Shown one piece after another: positions 35,638 through 44,127 of a DNA stretch of 64,000 nucleotides. The position numbers and the translations under genes are program-made. The notes under the pieces are model-generated. The model was given only the letters and a program-made list of their open reading frames with translations, was not told the origin of the DNA and did not search any database. This DNA comes from JBFMDN01 sp040753915 (GTDB lineage Bacteria; Desulfobacterota; Desulfomonilia; Desulfomonilales; Desulfomonilaceae), in contig JBFMDN010000031.1 of assembly GCA_040753915.1 (NCBI GenBank), forward strand, positions 1 to 64,000, in the 5' to 3' direction. Position 1 is the stretch's first letter. Each line of letters begins with the position of its first letter.

Positions 35638-36025
35638 GCCTGCTGGGCTTGATATGACCCCGCTGGTAGATATGGTGTTCTTGCTCATCATCTTTTTCAT
35701 GCTTTCCACCACGTTTATCGTTACTCCCGGAATACGGATGGATCTGCCACGTGCTTCCACCGATGCAATCGTGTCTGAAAAGAAAGAAATAGTGATTTCC
35801 ATAGATAAGGAAGGCTCCGTGTACTTCAACAAGGAGCGTGTCGACGATTCGGCGCTGGCGGCTATGCTCCGAGCCACTTGTGGAACCAATCGGGACACAG
35901 CGGTCATGATTCGGGGTGACAAAGAGGCCGGGTTCGGCAAGATAGTCCAGGTGCTGGACATGGTGAGGAATTCCGGATTACATCGCATAGCCATTGTGAC
36001 GGAAAAAAAGACAGCGGAGCCTTGA
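35612..36025 (+). CDS. exbD: ExbD/TolR biopolymer transport protein
   Basis: 137 residues. A single N-terminal membrane segment at 19-40 carries the essential aspartate in MTPLVDMVFLLIIFFMLS. A periplasmic domain follows. It works with ExbB to couple the proton gradient to TonB. It starts inside exbB and precedes tonB by 25 bp. Confidence 0.93.
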   Translation: MWTRKKKSEPAGLDMTPLVDMVFLLIIFFMLSTTFIVTPGIRMDLPRASTDAIVSEKKEIVISIDKEGSVYFNKERVDDSALAAMLRATCGTNRDTAVMIRGDKEAGFGKIVQVLDMVRNSGLHRIAIVTEKKTAEP

Positions 36026-36050
36026 GAGGGGGATAGAGGAGGGATACGAA

Positions 36051-36839
36051 TTGACTCGCATGTTTCCATGCTTTCTCATTGCTTTAGCTATCCATGTGGG
36101 CGGAGCGCTCTCCTGCGGGTGCCTCTTGCCTGAAAGAGCTCTGATATCCGGCTCGGCCGACGGGCTTGAGGATCGGGTGTTTGTAACAGTGATGGCTGCG
36201 GAGGACTTTTTCGCTCACGCGCGGGAGACGGGGGAAGTGGACAGCCCAGAATCGAGGGCTGCGCAGCCCTCTCAGGAGCAAGAAAAACCGGAAGAGGTCA
36301 AGCCCCCGATCGAGCAGATTCCCGAAGAGGAAAGTCCGGAGGAATCGCGTCCGCCCGTGTTGGCAAAGACTGACCAGTCCCAGGCAGATTTTGTGCAATC
36401 CGAGGAATCCACGCCGGAATCGGTGACACCGCCTTCGCCCGTTGCCAAAGAGAAGACAGACCAGGAGGAATCGGCCACGAGCATACCCCAGGTCGCGAGC
36501 GCGCCAACCCGGTTGAGGTCCGCTCTGGGAAATGACCTTCACGATTTCCAGGCCAAAATCGTGGCAAGAATCCGCGAGGCCACGTTCTTTCCAAGACAAG
36601 CCCTGAATGAGCGGCGCCATGGGGAAGTCATCGTGAGATTTACCATAACGAGAGACGGCACGCTGTACGACGTGTCGATGTCTCGCACATCAGGCTCGCC
36701 AGTCCTGGATGAAGCCGCGCTCGATATCGTGAGGAAGGCTTCTGAGAGATTTCCTCCGATTCCACCACTTGTTCAGAAGGAGCGTATCACGTACACGGTC
36801 CCCATTCTCTTCAAGGAAAGCCGAGCGATGTTGCGTTGA
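36051..36839 (+). CDS. tonB: TonB-like energy transducer
   Basis: 262 residues. A short N-terminal hydrophobic segment (residues 4-24) is followed by a Glu/Pro-rich spacer at about 65-150 and a C-terminal TonB domain from about residue 175, with GEVIVRFTITRDGTLYDVSM and a closing VPILFKES. TTG 36051 is preferred because AGGAGGG lies nine bases before it; ATG 36060 is an alternative. Together with exbB and exbD it forms a TonB unit. No TonB-dependent receptor is nearby, so the transported substrate is unknown. The membrane anchor is unusual in holding two cysteines (SCGC). Confidence 0.85.
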   Translation: MTRMFPCFLIALAIHVGGALSCGCLLPERALISGSADGLEDRVFVTVMAAEDFFAHARETGEVDSPESRAAQPSQEQEKPEEVKPPIEQIPEEESPEESRPPVLAKTDQSQADFVQSEESTPESVTPPSPVAKEKTDQEESATSIPQVASAPTRLRSALGNDLHDFQAKIVARIREATFFPRQALNERRHGEVIVRFTITRDGTLYDVSMSRTSGSPVLDEAALDIVRKASERFPPIPPLVQKERITYTVPILFKESRAMLR

Positions 36840-36997
36840 GGAAGAGCCTGTCCACGCGATGGAAGCCCAGAGACTTGTGATGCTGCCGTACCACCGAAGC
36901 TTTTATGGCACGGGTCATAGGTCTTGCCCGATTCCCACGTGCCGAAGATCGTCCCGTCCGGTAGAACGGGCGCCTCGCCCGTTGCTCGACGGGCAGC

Positions 36998-37067
36998 GCG
37001 GGTTTGAACCCCGCCGTTCCCTCGAGGCCACTTCAAGGCAAGAGTACCGGCGGGACGCCGGCTCTAC
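36998..37067 (+). repeat. Family H double-hairpin repeat, copy 4
   Basis: GCGGGTTTGAACCCCGCC at 36998-37015 and TACCGGCGGGACGCCGGCTC at 37045-37064, the same order as copies 1 and 6. It lies in the 880-bp gap after tonB that holds no gene. Confidence 0.55.
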
Positions 37068-37109
37068 GGGGAATTCGCGGCGCAGCCCCAGCGGCAGGAG
37101 CGGGTTTCG

Positions 37110-37489
37110 GAAAGTGTCTCAAGAGCCGGCAGTCCGTGATAATCGTGGCACCCCCCCTCACCCTGACCCGCTCCCCCAAAACGCAGGAGAGGCCATTATT
37201 CAGGCTCCCTCTCCCTCTGGGAGCATAAGCGTTAAGTTAGAAGTGGAACGGCCAATTGTTCGTCATTCCGGCGAAAGCCGGAATCCAGTCCTTCCAATAT
37301 GTTATGGACCCCGGCTTTCGCCGGGGTGACAGGGTCCTTGTTAACTCAACGGACTGAAATCACGTGATGTTATCCACGAAGTTAACGCCTATGCCCTCTG
37401 GGAGAAGGTTGGGGTGAGGGTGCCTTTCCACGCATCGACGCTCAATCGTGCTACGATTTCTGGTGTGTCCCGAATTTTGAGACACTTTC
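37110..37489. mobile_element. MITE-like element, copy B, split by a nested insertion
   Basis: Bounded by GAAAGTGTCTC (37110) and GAGACACTTTC (ending 37489), which are exact inverted ends. The right arm ATCGACGCTCAATCGTGCTA is shared with copies C and D. Without the 172-bp nested element and one copy of its target duplication it would be about 200 bp, the normal size. Confidence 0.65.
37223..37394. mobile_element. Nested 172-bp element with terminal inverted repeats and 9-bp target duplication
   Basis: Left end GCATAAGCGTTAAGTT (37223-37238) pairs with right end AAGTTAACGCCTATGC (37379-37394), 14 of 16 bases inverted. The sequence CCTCTGGGA stands directly on both sides, at 37214-37222 and 37395-37403, as expected from a 9-bp target site duplication. 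Inside lies a strong hairpin pair, CATTCCGGCGAAAGCCGGAAT and CCCCGGCTTTCGCCGGGG. No protein is encoded. Confidence 0.75.
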
Positions 37490-37718
37490 TTCAAGCCTGT
37501 CCTACCCTGAGCATCGTTGCCCTCGCCGCGGTTCCTCACGCGTGCAGTGGATGACCTCGCGAAGTGCACGATATTGTTGGGCAACCGCCTAACGCTAGCA
37601 GCCGGCATCCCCCCTGACAGCCCTTTCCACACATCGCCCATCTCACATCCCTCCTTCACTTTGACACGCCGCTGTTCCGTGATTAAGTCTTAGCCATGAG
37701 ATGATGGAGGTGCGTATC

Positions 37719-38081
37719 ATGACAGATCCGAGAGATCCCAACGAACCGGCAATGGCCCCCTGTATCTGCGAACCGTTTTCCGAGGAATCGAGGGCACTCG
37801 GTTGCGAAGGATGTGCCCCGAGCATGTACCTGACCTGCGAAGAGGAGACTATCTTGACGCATATGCGTGGTCTCAAAGGGGAATTGCGAAGTATCTCTGA
37901 GAGAATGCGAGAAATTGAGCGACTCGATCGTGAAAGAACCGGGGAGCCTGTTGGCAGCAGCGAATGGTCTGAATTGAAAAGCCAGCTTGACGACCTGCGC
38001 GGCAAATGGAGAGAGTGGGAGGTGAAGCTCGACCAGGCTATCGAACAGAAGCTCATCCTCTTGGGACATCGGGAGCAGTGA
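37719..38081 (+). CDS. Hypothetical cysteine-containing coiled-coil protein
   Basis: 120 residues, family not recognised. The N-terminal third holds six cysteines, including CIC, CEGC and LTCEEE, a pattern that could bind metal. The rest is strongly helical with heptad-like Leu/Arg/Glu spacing (LKGELRSISERMREIERLDR), probably a coiled coil. ATG 37719 is preferred because GGAGG lies 8 bases before it; ATGs at 37701 and 37704 are alternatives. It is isolated among repeats. Codon use looks like a real gene, and the six cysteines are spaced unlike random sequence. Confidence 0.65.
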   Translation: MTDPRDPNEPAMAPCICEPFSEESRALGCEGCAPSMYLTCEEETILTHMRGLKGELRSISERMREIERLDRERTGEPVGSSEWSELKSQLDDLRGKWREWEVKLDQAIEQKLILLGHREQ

Positions 38082-38154
38082 GGCAAAGGCGCGGGCGATC
38101 ACGGCAGTCCGAGTACACGGTTCGGAAAACAAGGTTGTTTATTCGCGGAAAGAG

Positions 38155-38176
38155 TACCGGCGAGACGCCGGCGGTA
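38155..38176 (+). repeat. Family H hairpin, copy 5 (second hairpin only)
   Basis: TACCGGCGAGACGCCGGCGG plus TA, immediately preceded by the usual AAGAG. Confidence 0.5.
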
Positions 38177-38327
38177 AGGGAGTTGCGTGCTGATGATCCA
38201 GCAGTAGGCGCGGTTCAGGAAAAGAATCCGCAGATGGCGCAGATTTGCACAGATGAGCTTAGTGCTCCGTTTCCTAAATACGGTCTCCTATTTGCTTCAG
38301 CCCTGTTCAGAGAAGGGCGGGTTTGAA

Positions 38328-38544
38328 GAAACTGTCTCGGAATTGCGGCAAGTGTTAAGATCGTGCCACGCTTTTTTTTAGCACCCTCACCCTAGCGCTC
38401 TTCCGAAGGGAGCGGGGACTTGCAACCGCCCGGAATGACAAAGCCATCTCCCTCTGGGAGAGGTTGGGGTGAGGGCGCCTTTCGACGCATCGACGCTCAA
38501 TCGTGCTACGATCGTTGGTGTGTCCCGAGCTTTCAGACACTTTC
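38328..38544. mobile_element. MITE-like element, copy C
   Basis: 217 bp between GAAACTGTCTC (38328-38338) and CAGACACTTTC (ending 38544). The left arm GGAATTGCGGCAAGTGTTAA is shared with copies A and E, the right arm with B and D. The interior holds an imperfect inverted pair around CCCTCACCCT and AGGTTGGGGTGAGGG. Confidence 0.65.
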
Positions 38545-38755
38545 AGACGCCTGTCCCACCGGTCGGCGAACCTCCCATACATGTTCTCGGCATATGGGAA
38601 GCGGAAACAACTCGTGGCATCCGGTATATTGTTTACGATCACAGACGGGTTGAAGCTGTCGCTTCTCTGCAATTGCACGCCACAAGTGCAGGATTTCATA
38701 AGTACGGTTACGTATCTCAAAGTTGTTGAAAAGGAATGATGTGATCAGTGACTGC

Positions 38756-39007
38756 TTCATGCCCTGAAGGGGCATACGATGAGTAGCCGTGGGGTTTAAC
38801 CCACGGGAATGAGGGAACAAAAAAGCGAGGACCCTGAAGGGGTCCCCCATTGAAATGTGCGAAAGCCAAGACTCATGCATGATCGATGACTATACCAGGC
38901 GAGGAGAAGTCTCTTGGTCGACCCTTTCAGGGTCGTTTGGTGGTTGTGACGCGCCGAATCCCGCGTCTCTCGGGACTACTGTAGGTGCGCTCGTTCAGAG
39001 CGCAAAT
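38756..39007. repeat. Composite palindromic repeat, copy P1
   Basis: A string of hairpins: GCCCTGAAGGGGC, then CCGTGGGGTTTAACCCACGG, then GACCCTGAAGGGGTC, and GACCCTTTCAGGGTC on the far side. The same string with close sequence occurs at 60705-60923. Confidence 0.6.
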
Positions 39008-39055
39008 CCCCGACTGGGTTGTGGCAGAATACGTGACCGTAACTTTGAAATCCTC

Positions 39056-39140
39056 TACTAAGTGGTCGACGGCACAAATACGGTACCGTATCTGCACCGC
39101 GGTGTACGTGGTGAGCGCATCGTTGGCAATGTAGGGGCGG
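39056..39140 (+). repeat. Dispersed repeat Q1
   Basis: GGCACAAATACGGTACCGTA and CACCGCGGTGTACGTGGTGA are shared, with a few changes, with 40348-40427. The segment contains the palindrome TACGGTACCGTA. Confidence 0.5.
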
Positions 39141-39314
39141 GCCTCGTGCCCGCCATGGGCACCCACAAGGGGTGCCCCTACGTCGTGGCAGATTACGCGA
39201 CCGCATTTAGGAAATGGAGCACTAAGATGACGCGCGGCACAATCTCGGCTCTACACGGGCGAAACTTTCCGGATCCATGGGCACTAACGGGGAACTGCGC
39301 AGCGCATTCCAGTA

Positions 39315-40241
39315 CTATGCCCCCTCAGGAGCTCGTTTGATCCGTCGGAAAAAGACCCAATAGGATGCCAGCGCCATGATAACCAGTGACAGGAGATTGG
39401 CCCCGAGGTTTACTTCTGTACTGAAGACGAGAGACTCGACATTGAGCACAGAATCTGAATAATTGACCAGGAGAGCAGTGAAGAGGTTGATAGCTGTGTG
39501 AGCTCCGATCACCAGCTCAAGGCTGTCGGACTTGATGGTGATCAGTGCGAAAAGGAACCCGATCCCGAAATAGTACGCGGATGCAGCGAAGAATCCGTGC
39601 TGCACTTCAGGATTCGCCAGGTGCAAGGACATGAACAAGAGGCTGGTTATCACTGCGGGGAAGTGCCATTTTCTCGTTATCCTTCCTGCTGCTTGAAGAA
39701 GGTAACCCCTGAAGAAGAACTCCTCCGTTGTGGTTTGTATGGGAGTCAAGACCAGGACCACGGGTGCATGAAAGAGCATCCGGAGCGGATGGTGGGTCAT
39801 CCTGTACGTGGCAGGCTCGAACAAGTAGTCGATGAACGTCAATACGGCAGAGAGGCTGAAGAATACCCCGAATCCTTCTCCTATTCGCTTCCAATCGATC
39901 CGTTCGTTGGGAGTGATCAGGGTGATCAAGCTTCTGGCGTGGATGTGGCGCATGGTGATAAACAACGCAACAAGTATGGCCACGTGCCCGAGATTCAGCA
40001 GGACGTATTCCGTGAACGGGTCCTGCACAACAGACAAGAGGATTTGTCCCCCCTCGGAATCGGGGGAGCGTCGAGCCACCATGGTCAGGACAGCCAGCGC
40101 GGTGTACAGAGAGATTCCCACCACGAGCCAGAAACTTACGATGAAGAACGAGCCCGCGACGTAACGCCACCACTGATTCTTCCCTGAATTTGCGAGATCG
40201 AGATATCGAGAGGACATGCCAGAGCCAGTATTCAAAGACAT
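39315..40241 (-). CDS. CPBP family intramembrane metalloprotease
   Basis: 308 residues with about seven membrane segments. Family motifs are present: motif 1 TTEEFFFRGYLL (EExxxR) near residue 170, motif 2 FMSLH near residue 205, and motif 3 GAHTAINLF near residue 248. These form the metal-binding site of the Abi/CPBP (Rce1-like) peptidases. The N-terminal hydrophilic stretch of about 28 residues has no recognised domain. It is monocistronic between repeat clusters, with no bacteriocin genes near. A role in prenyl-protein processing is unlikely in bacteria; the substrate is unknown. Confidence 0.85.
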   Translation of the reverse strand: MSLNTGSGMSSRYLDLANSGKNQWWRYVAGSFFIVSFWLVVGISLYTALAVLTMVARRSPDSEGGQILLSVVQDPFTEYVLLNLGHVAILVALFITMRHIHARSLITLITPNERIDWKRIGEGFGVFFSLSAVLTFIDYLFEPATYRMTHHPLRMLFHAPVVLVLTPIQTTTEEFFFRGYLLQAAGRITRKWHFPAVITSLLFMSLHLANPEVQHGFFAASAYYFGIGFLFALITIKSDSLELVIGAHTAINLFTALLVNYSDSVLNVESLVFSTEVNLGANLLSLVIMALASYWVFFRRIKRAPEGA

Positions 40242-40347
40242 CCAGAGAGATCATACCACGACAGGTCGACCCTGGAAACCGACGGTACCTGGCGGGGAGA
40301 AAAAGAGGTTGCGGGGGCCCATTCAGGACCTCACTGTTGGACACACT

Positions 40348-40427
40348 TAGTGGTGGATGGCACAAATACGGTACCATATCTCCACCGCGCTGTACTTGGT
40401 GACCGCATCGTTCTCACTGCAGGGGCG
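40348..40427 (+). repeat. Dispersed repeat Q2
   Basis: GGCACAAATACGGTACCATA and CACCGCGCTGTACTTGGTGA match Q1 at 39056-39140. MITE-like copy D starts 8 bp later. The whole gap 40242-40763 contains only these repeats. Confidence 0.5.
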
Positions 40428-40434
40428 TGCCTTG

Positions 40435-40656
40435 GAAACTGTCTCAAAACTCGGGAAACAGCAGAACAGGAGGTACGGTGAGGGAGGATACTGCCCACGG
40501 AGCCCTCACCCCACCCCAGAGGAAGAGGACTCTGTCATTCCGGGCGGTTGCCAGTCCCCGCTCACTTTGGAAGGGTTGGGGTGAGGGTGCCTTTCCACGC
40601 ATCGACGCCCAATCGTGCTACGATGTTTGGTGTGTCCTGAGTTTTGAGACATTTTC
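40435..40656. mobile_element. MITE-like element, copy D (best preserved ends)
   Basis: 222 bp. The left end GAAACTGTCTCAAAACTCGG and the complement of the right end, GAAAATGTCTCAAAACTCAG, agree in 18 of 20 bases. The left arm with GGTACGGTGAGGGAGGATAC is the reverse complement of the right arms of A and E; the right arm is shared with B and C. Confidence 0.75.
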
Positions 40657-40763
40657 TAAAACTCGGCCCGACCACTGTGGGGTGGAGCGTTCATATCTGC
40701 GGTAGCAGAGCCGGAGCAGTGGATGTGGGGGCGACCGGCGGTCGCCCCGTGGGTCTGAGACGA

Positions 40764-42788
40764 TTATCGATGGACAAACGGCGCCTTCGAACGTGCGCCC
40801 TTTTCGACGAAGTTTTGCAGCCCGATCCGGTTGTCTTCCGTGGTCCAGCACTGGCCGAACAGCTTGGCCTCGTGCTTTATTCCTTCTTCCAACGTCATGG
40901 ATGCACCTTCGAGTATGGCGGCCACAACGATCTTGTCGATGGCCCTGGAAAGATGACCGATATCTACATCCGGAAGCTTTTCCGGCACATTTGCCAAGGG
41001 CCCTTTTTCTATAAGCTTTACGGTAGTCTTCCCGCTCGCCAGCTCTCGGGCCAGCTCTATGGCTCGTTCCAAGACGTCGCCGTCGACCGCCTCGTTGAGC
41101 AGCCCGTACTCCAGCGCTTGAGCCGACGATATGGGATTAGCCGTGCGTATCATTTCTGAGGCCTTCTCGAACCCGATGAGCCTTGGCAGACGCTGCGTCC
41201 CGCCCATTCCTGGGATGAGCCCGAGATTGACTTCTGGCTGCCCCGCAAAAAAGCCCACACCTTTGGGTCCCACGCGAGCGGTGCAACACATGGCCAGCTC
41301 GCAACCGCCTCCCAGCGCGAGCCCGTTCAAGGCTCCCACGACCGGCTTGGGGAGGGCTTCCAGTTCCGACGAGGCTATCTGTCCCTTCCGAGCGAACGCT
41401 TCTCCTTCTGCGGGACTGGTGAGTCCGGCCATTTCCTTGATATCTGCACCCGCCACAAACGCGCGGTTTCCGTACCCCGTCACCACCGCGGCCTTGATCT
41501 CGGCATCGTTCCGGATGATGTCACAGTATTCGGTCAGTTCCTTGAAGACTTTGCTGTTGAGCGCGTTCAGGGCCTTGGGCCTGCGAATGGTAATAACACC
41601 CACGTCGCCTTTCTTCTCGAACAGCACGTCCCTGACGTCCCATGGCTTACCGGAGGCCGCCTGCTCCTTGAGCTTCCTGGAAACCGGCATATCGGGATAC
41701 ATCGCGGCGAATTTCTCCACGAGCTCGAGAGCCTTGTCCACGCCGATTGAGTTCATCAGACCGAACGGCGGCTGCATGTCCAGGGCCACACTAATCACGA
41801 AATCGAAATCGCTCGTGGTGATGATTCCGGCGTCCAGAATGTCGCACACGATCGCGAAATAGGCTCCCCGCAGCTCGTCGGAAATTGCCTTTTCCTGATC
41901 TGCGCTCACGTCTATTACATCACCTCGGGCTGGCACTTCCCAGTCGGATTTCGAATCCACCATTTCCTTCAACCGCGCTGGCACTCTGAACCACGGATTG
42001 ATGCTGGTGTGCATCTCGGACAGGCCGTGCGCGCAGATGGGATTGCCGCCGGTGAGATTTTGAGCGGTAAAAGGTCCCACCGTGAGGCCGAGACACTTTG
42101 AAGCCACGATATCCACCTGTTTGGTGTCACCCAGCCCTTTGTCCACGCATTGGATAGCCGCCAAGAACAATCCTTCGAACACCGGATCCACCGCGTACCC
42201 ATAGCGGGAGCCCACTTTGACGGGGAACTTGCCTATGTATTCGTACAGCCGCATTACGAATTCGGCCACTTCCGGGTTTGTCTCTTTTCCCGGAATGACT
42301 TCCAAAGCCGGATTACGCTCAGCCGGGAAGAAGTAGTGGGTGCACAACGACCGGCCCTTGTGAGCCAGTTCCGCGAATATGCGCTCAGGCTCGAGATGGG
42401 ACGAATTGCTTGTCACGATTGCTTCCGGTGAGACGAGCCCTTCAACCTGTTGAAAGATCCTCCGCTTCAGGGAGAGATCCTCGGTGGCGGCTTCCACCAC
42501 GAGGTCGGCTCCCTTCAGCTCATTGTAGTCGGATGTGAACGTCACGCTGCCCTTCATCTTTTCAGCGGCCTCGGGCTTGATCTTTCCCTTTTCCGCACCC
42601 TTGTCCACTTTCTTGAAGAGCTTGGCCTTGCCCTTTTCCAGAGCCTGTTCGACAACATCAATGACCACCACCTGGACGCCCTGGCGGTACAATTCCTGAA
42701 CGAAGTGCAAAGCAATATCCGGACCGATCTGACCGGAGCCGATCACACCTACTTTGCCGATCGTGCGACCGCGGAAAGAAAAAGCCAT
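40764..42788 (-). CDS. 3-hydroxyacyl-CoA dehydrogenase / enoyl-CoA hydratase fusion
   Basis: 674-residue bifunctional beta-oxidation-type protein. The NAD-binding hydroxyacyl-CoA dehydrogenase comes first (VGVIGSGQIGPDIALHF near residue 13) and the crotonase domain second (from about residue 390), the reverse of E. coli FadB. In the dehydrogenase, Ser-Asn-Ser (TSNSSHLEP) and the His/Glu pair THYFFPAERNPALEVIPG are present, but the usual GFVVNR block reads GYAVDPVFEG. In the hydratase, the oxyanion and acid residues ALGGGCELAM and PEVNLGLIPGMGG are intact. AAGGAGG precedes ATG 42788. It is a single gene; its substrate may be an unusual acyl-CoA. Flanked by repeats on one side and a nitroreductase on the other strand. 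Confidence 0.92.
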   Translation of the reverse strand: MAFSFRGRTIGKVGVIGSGQIGPDIALHFVQELYRQGVQVVVIDVVEQALEKGKAKLFKKVDKGAEKGKIKPEAAEKMKGSVTFTSDYNELKGADLVVEAATEDLSLKRRIFQQVEGLVSPEAIVTSNSSHLEPERIFAELAHKGRSLCTHYFFPAERNPALEVIPGKETNPEVAEFVMRLYEYIGKFPVKVGSRYGYAVDPVFEGLFLAAIQCVDKGLGDTKQVDIVASKCLGLTVGPFTAQNLTGGNPICAHGLSEMHTSINPWFRVPARLKEMVDSKSDWEVPARGDVIDVSADQEKAISDELRGAYFAIVCDILDAGIITTSDFDFVISVALDMQPPFGLMNSIGVDKALELVEKFAAMYPDMPVSRKLKEQAASGKPWDVRDVLFEKKGDVGVITIRRPKALNALNSKVFKELTEYCDIIRNDAEIKAAVVTGYGNRAFVAGADIKEMAGLTSPAEGEAFARKGQIASSELEALPKPVVGALNGLALGGGCELAMCCTARVGPKGVGFFAGQPEVNLGLIPGMGGTQRLPRLIGFEKASEMIRTANPISSAQALEYGLLNEAVDGDVLERAIELARELASGKTTVKLIEKGPLANVPEKLPDVDIGHLSRAIDKIVVAAILEGASMTLEEGIKHEAKLFGQCWTTEDNRIGLQNFVEKGARSKAPFVHR

Positions 42789-43070
42789 GTTTTGTCCTCC
42801 TTGAGGTTAATGCTACCGCATGGGTGAAAAGACAAGGTAATGGTTCAGGTTACATTCATTCACCGGAATTGTAAAGGAAAAGCTCCAGAATGAGAGATCG
42901 GGTCAAAAGCTGGTTCAATTATATCGTTCTCCGGGTACCGGCGGCGAATCTTCCTGGGGCTATTGTTCTTTCACCTGAACGCGATTTCCTTCATCAGGGT
43001 ATGGCGACTGCCGCGCCTTCCATGGTATCGTGGCATTTGTACCGTATTTCATCTTCAGGAGGTATTGACT

Positions 43071-43733
43071 ATGGAGCTCAGTGACGCGATTCGCGCCAGG
43101 CGCAGTGTCCGCGCTTTTCTTACCGACCCTGTTCCAAGAGAGACCATAACGAAGATAGTCGAGCTGGCCCGATGGGCTCCATCCTGGGGAAACACCCAGC
43201 CATGGGAAGTGGTCGTGGCAGATGGAGAGAAGGCGAAAGAATTGACGCGACTGTTCGAGCAGGAAGCCCGAGGTGGAGCGAAACCTCGGCCGGACATCGA
43301 AATGCCGATCACATTCCCAAAGGTTCACCAAGACCGATACGTGGGGCTCGGCAGAGATCTTCTCACGTTCATGGGCATCCAGCGAGAGGACAAGCAGGCT
43401 CGCGCAGAGCACTACATTAACATGTACAAGTTCTTTGGCGCCCCTGCCTGCATATACCTGCTCATAGACGAAGGCCTCAATGTTCCCTATGCATGCCTCG
43501 ACATTGGCTCCTTCGGAACCACGCTTTGCAATGCCGCGGTGGCGGAAGGTCTTGGCACTATCTTTCTCGCAGCAGCTATGCATTTTCCAGACATCGTGAA
43601 GCGGGTCCTTGACATCCCGGAAACCAAGAAAGTGGTCATCGGCATTGCTGTGGGCGTTCCCCATCCTGACGCTCCTGCCAGCGTGTTTAGAAGCAACAGA
43701 ACGCCGGTTGAGGAGATCCTGAGGTTTGCATGA
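43071..43733 (+). CDS. Nitroreductase family FMN protein
   Basis: 220 residues. The N-terminal signature AIRARRSVRAFLTDPVPRE binds FMN phosphate, and WAPSWGNTQPWEVVV is the second conserved block; GIAVGVPHPDAP lies near the C-terminus. It reduces nitro or other electrophilic compounds with NAD(P)H, but the true substrate is unknown. ATG 43071 has AGGAGG 9 bases upstream. A long insertion near residues 70-115 is polar and not typical of short nitroreductases. It is monocistronic, divergent from the hydroxyacyl-CoA dehydrogenase gene. Confidence 0.88.
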   Translation: MELSDAIRARRSVRAFLTDPVPRETITKIVELARWAPSWGNTQPWEVVVADGEKAKELTRLFEQEARGGAKPRPDIEMPITFPKVHQDRYVGLGRDLLTFMGIQREDKQARAEHYINMYKFFGAPACIYLLIDEGLNVPYACLDIGSFGTTLCNAAVAEGLGTIFLAAAMHFPDIVKRVLDIPETKKVVIGIAVGVPHPDAPASVFRSNRTPVEEILRFA

Positions 43734-43763
43734 CGAAAGAGCGTTAGAGCGTGTCCCAAGAGA

Positions 43764-43831
43764 GGGCAGGTTTGAACCTGCCCTTTTCCAGCGCGGATTT
43801 GGAGCAAGACTACCGGCGAGAAGCCGGCGCT
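43764..43831 (+). repeat. Family H double-hairpin repeat, copy 6
   Basis: GGGCAGGTTTGAACCTGCCC at 43764-43783 and TACCGGCGAGAAGCCGGCGC at 43811-43830, the same order and spacing as copies 1 and 4. Confidence 0.55.
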
Positions 43832-43875
43832 CCAGAAGAGCCATGCCAAGAATCCCTCGGTAGGGCGGGTCTTTG

Positions 43876-44127
43876 GAAACCGCCTCGGAATTGCGACAAA
43901 TGTTAAGATTGTGGCACGCTTCCTTTTGCGCCCTCACCCTAGCCCTTGTATGTTGGGTTGCGGTACTCACTGATTTTCGAGGGTACAGCGAGAGAGCGGG
44001 GACTTGCAACCGCCTGGAATGACAGAGCCCTTTCCCTCTGGGAGAGGGTGGGGAGAGGGCTCCATAGGCAGTATCCTCCCTCACCGTACCACTTTTTCTG
44101 CTGTTGCCCGAGTCTTGAGACAGTTTC
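43876..44127. mobile_element. MITE-like element, copy E
   Basis: 252 bp between GAAACCGCCTC (43876) and GAGACAGTTTC (ending 44127). It is arranged like copy A, with about 35 extra bases near 43945-43990. It lies in the 600-bp gap before the redox cluster, which otherwise contains no gene. Confidence 0.65.

Larger units (their letters stand above)
38082..39314. other. 1.2-kb gene-free repeat cluster
   Basis: No gene is supported. It contains a family H hairpin, MITE-like copy C, the composite palindrome P1 and repeat Q1, all listed separately. A pair of inverted copies of about 28 bp (CTTAGTGCTCCGTTTCCTAA, from 38258, and its complement from 39199) encloses most of it. CGCAGATGGCGCAGATTTGC at 38230 belongs to a low-complexity type also seen near 60545 and 61130. 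A hairpin GGGCACCCACAAGGGGTGCC lies near 39160. Confidence 0.5.

Noticed and set aside
36998..37015. T-arm-like GGTTTGAACCCC suggesting a tRNA
   Set aside because: No acceptor stem, anticodon arm or D-arm can be built around it; it is part of family H.
36769..37329. 186-codon frame after tonB
   Set aside because: Overlaps tonB out of frame and runs through family H repeats and part of copy B.
38328..44127. Possible CRISPR-like repetition
   Set aside because: Copies are 200 bp or longer, kilobases apart and without regular spacers; no cas genes.
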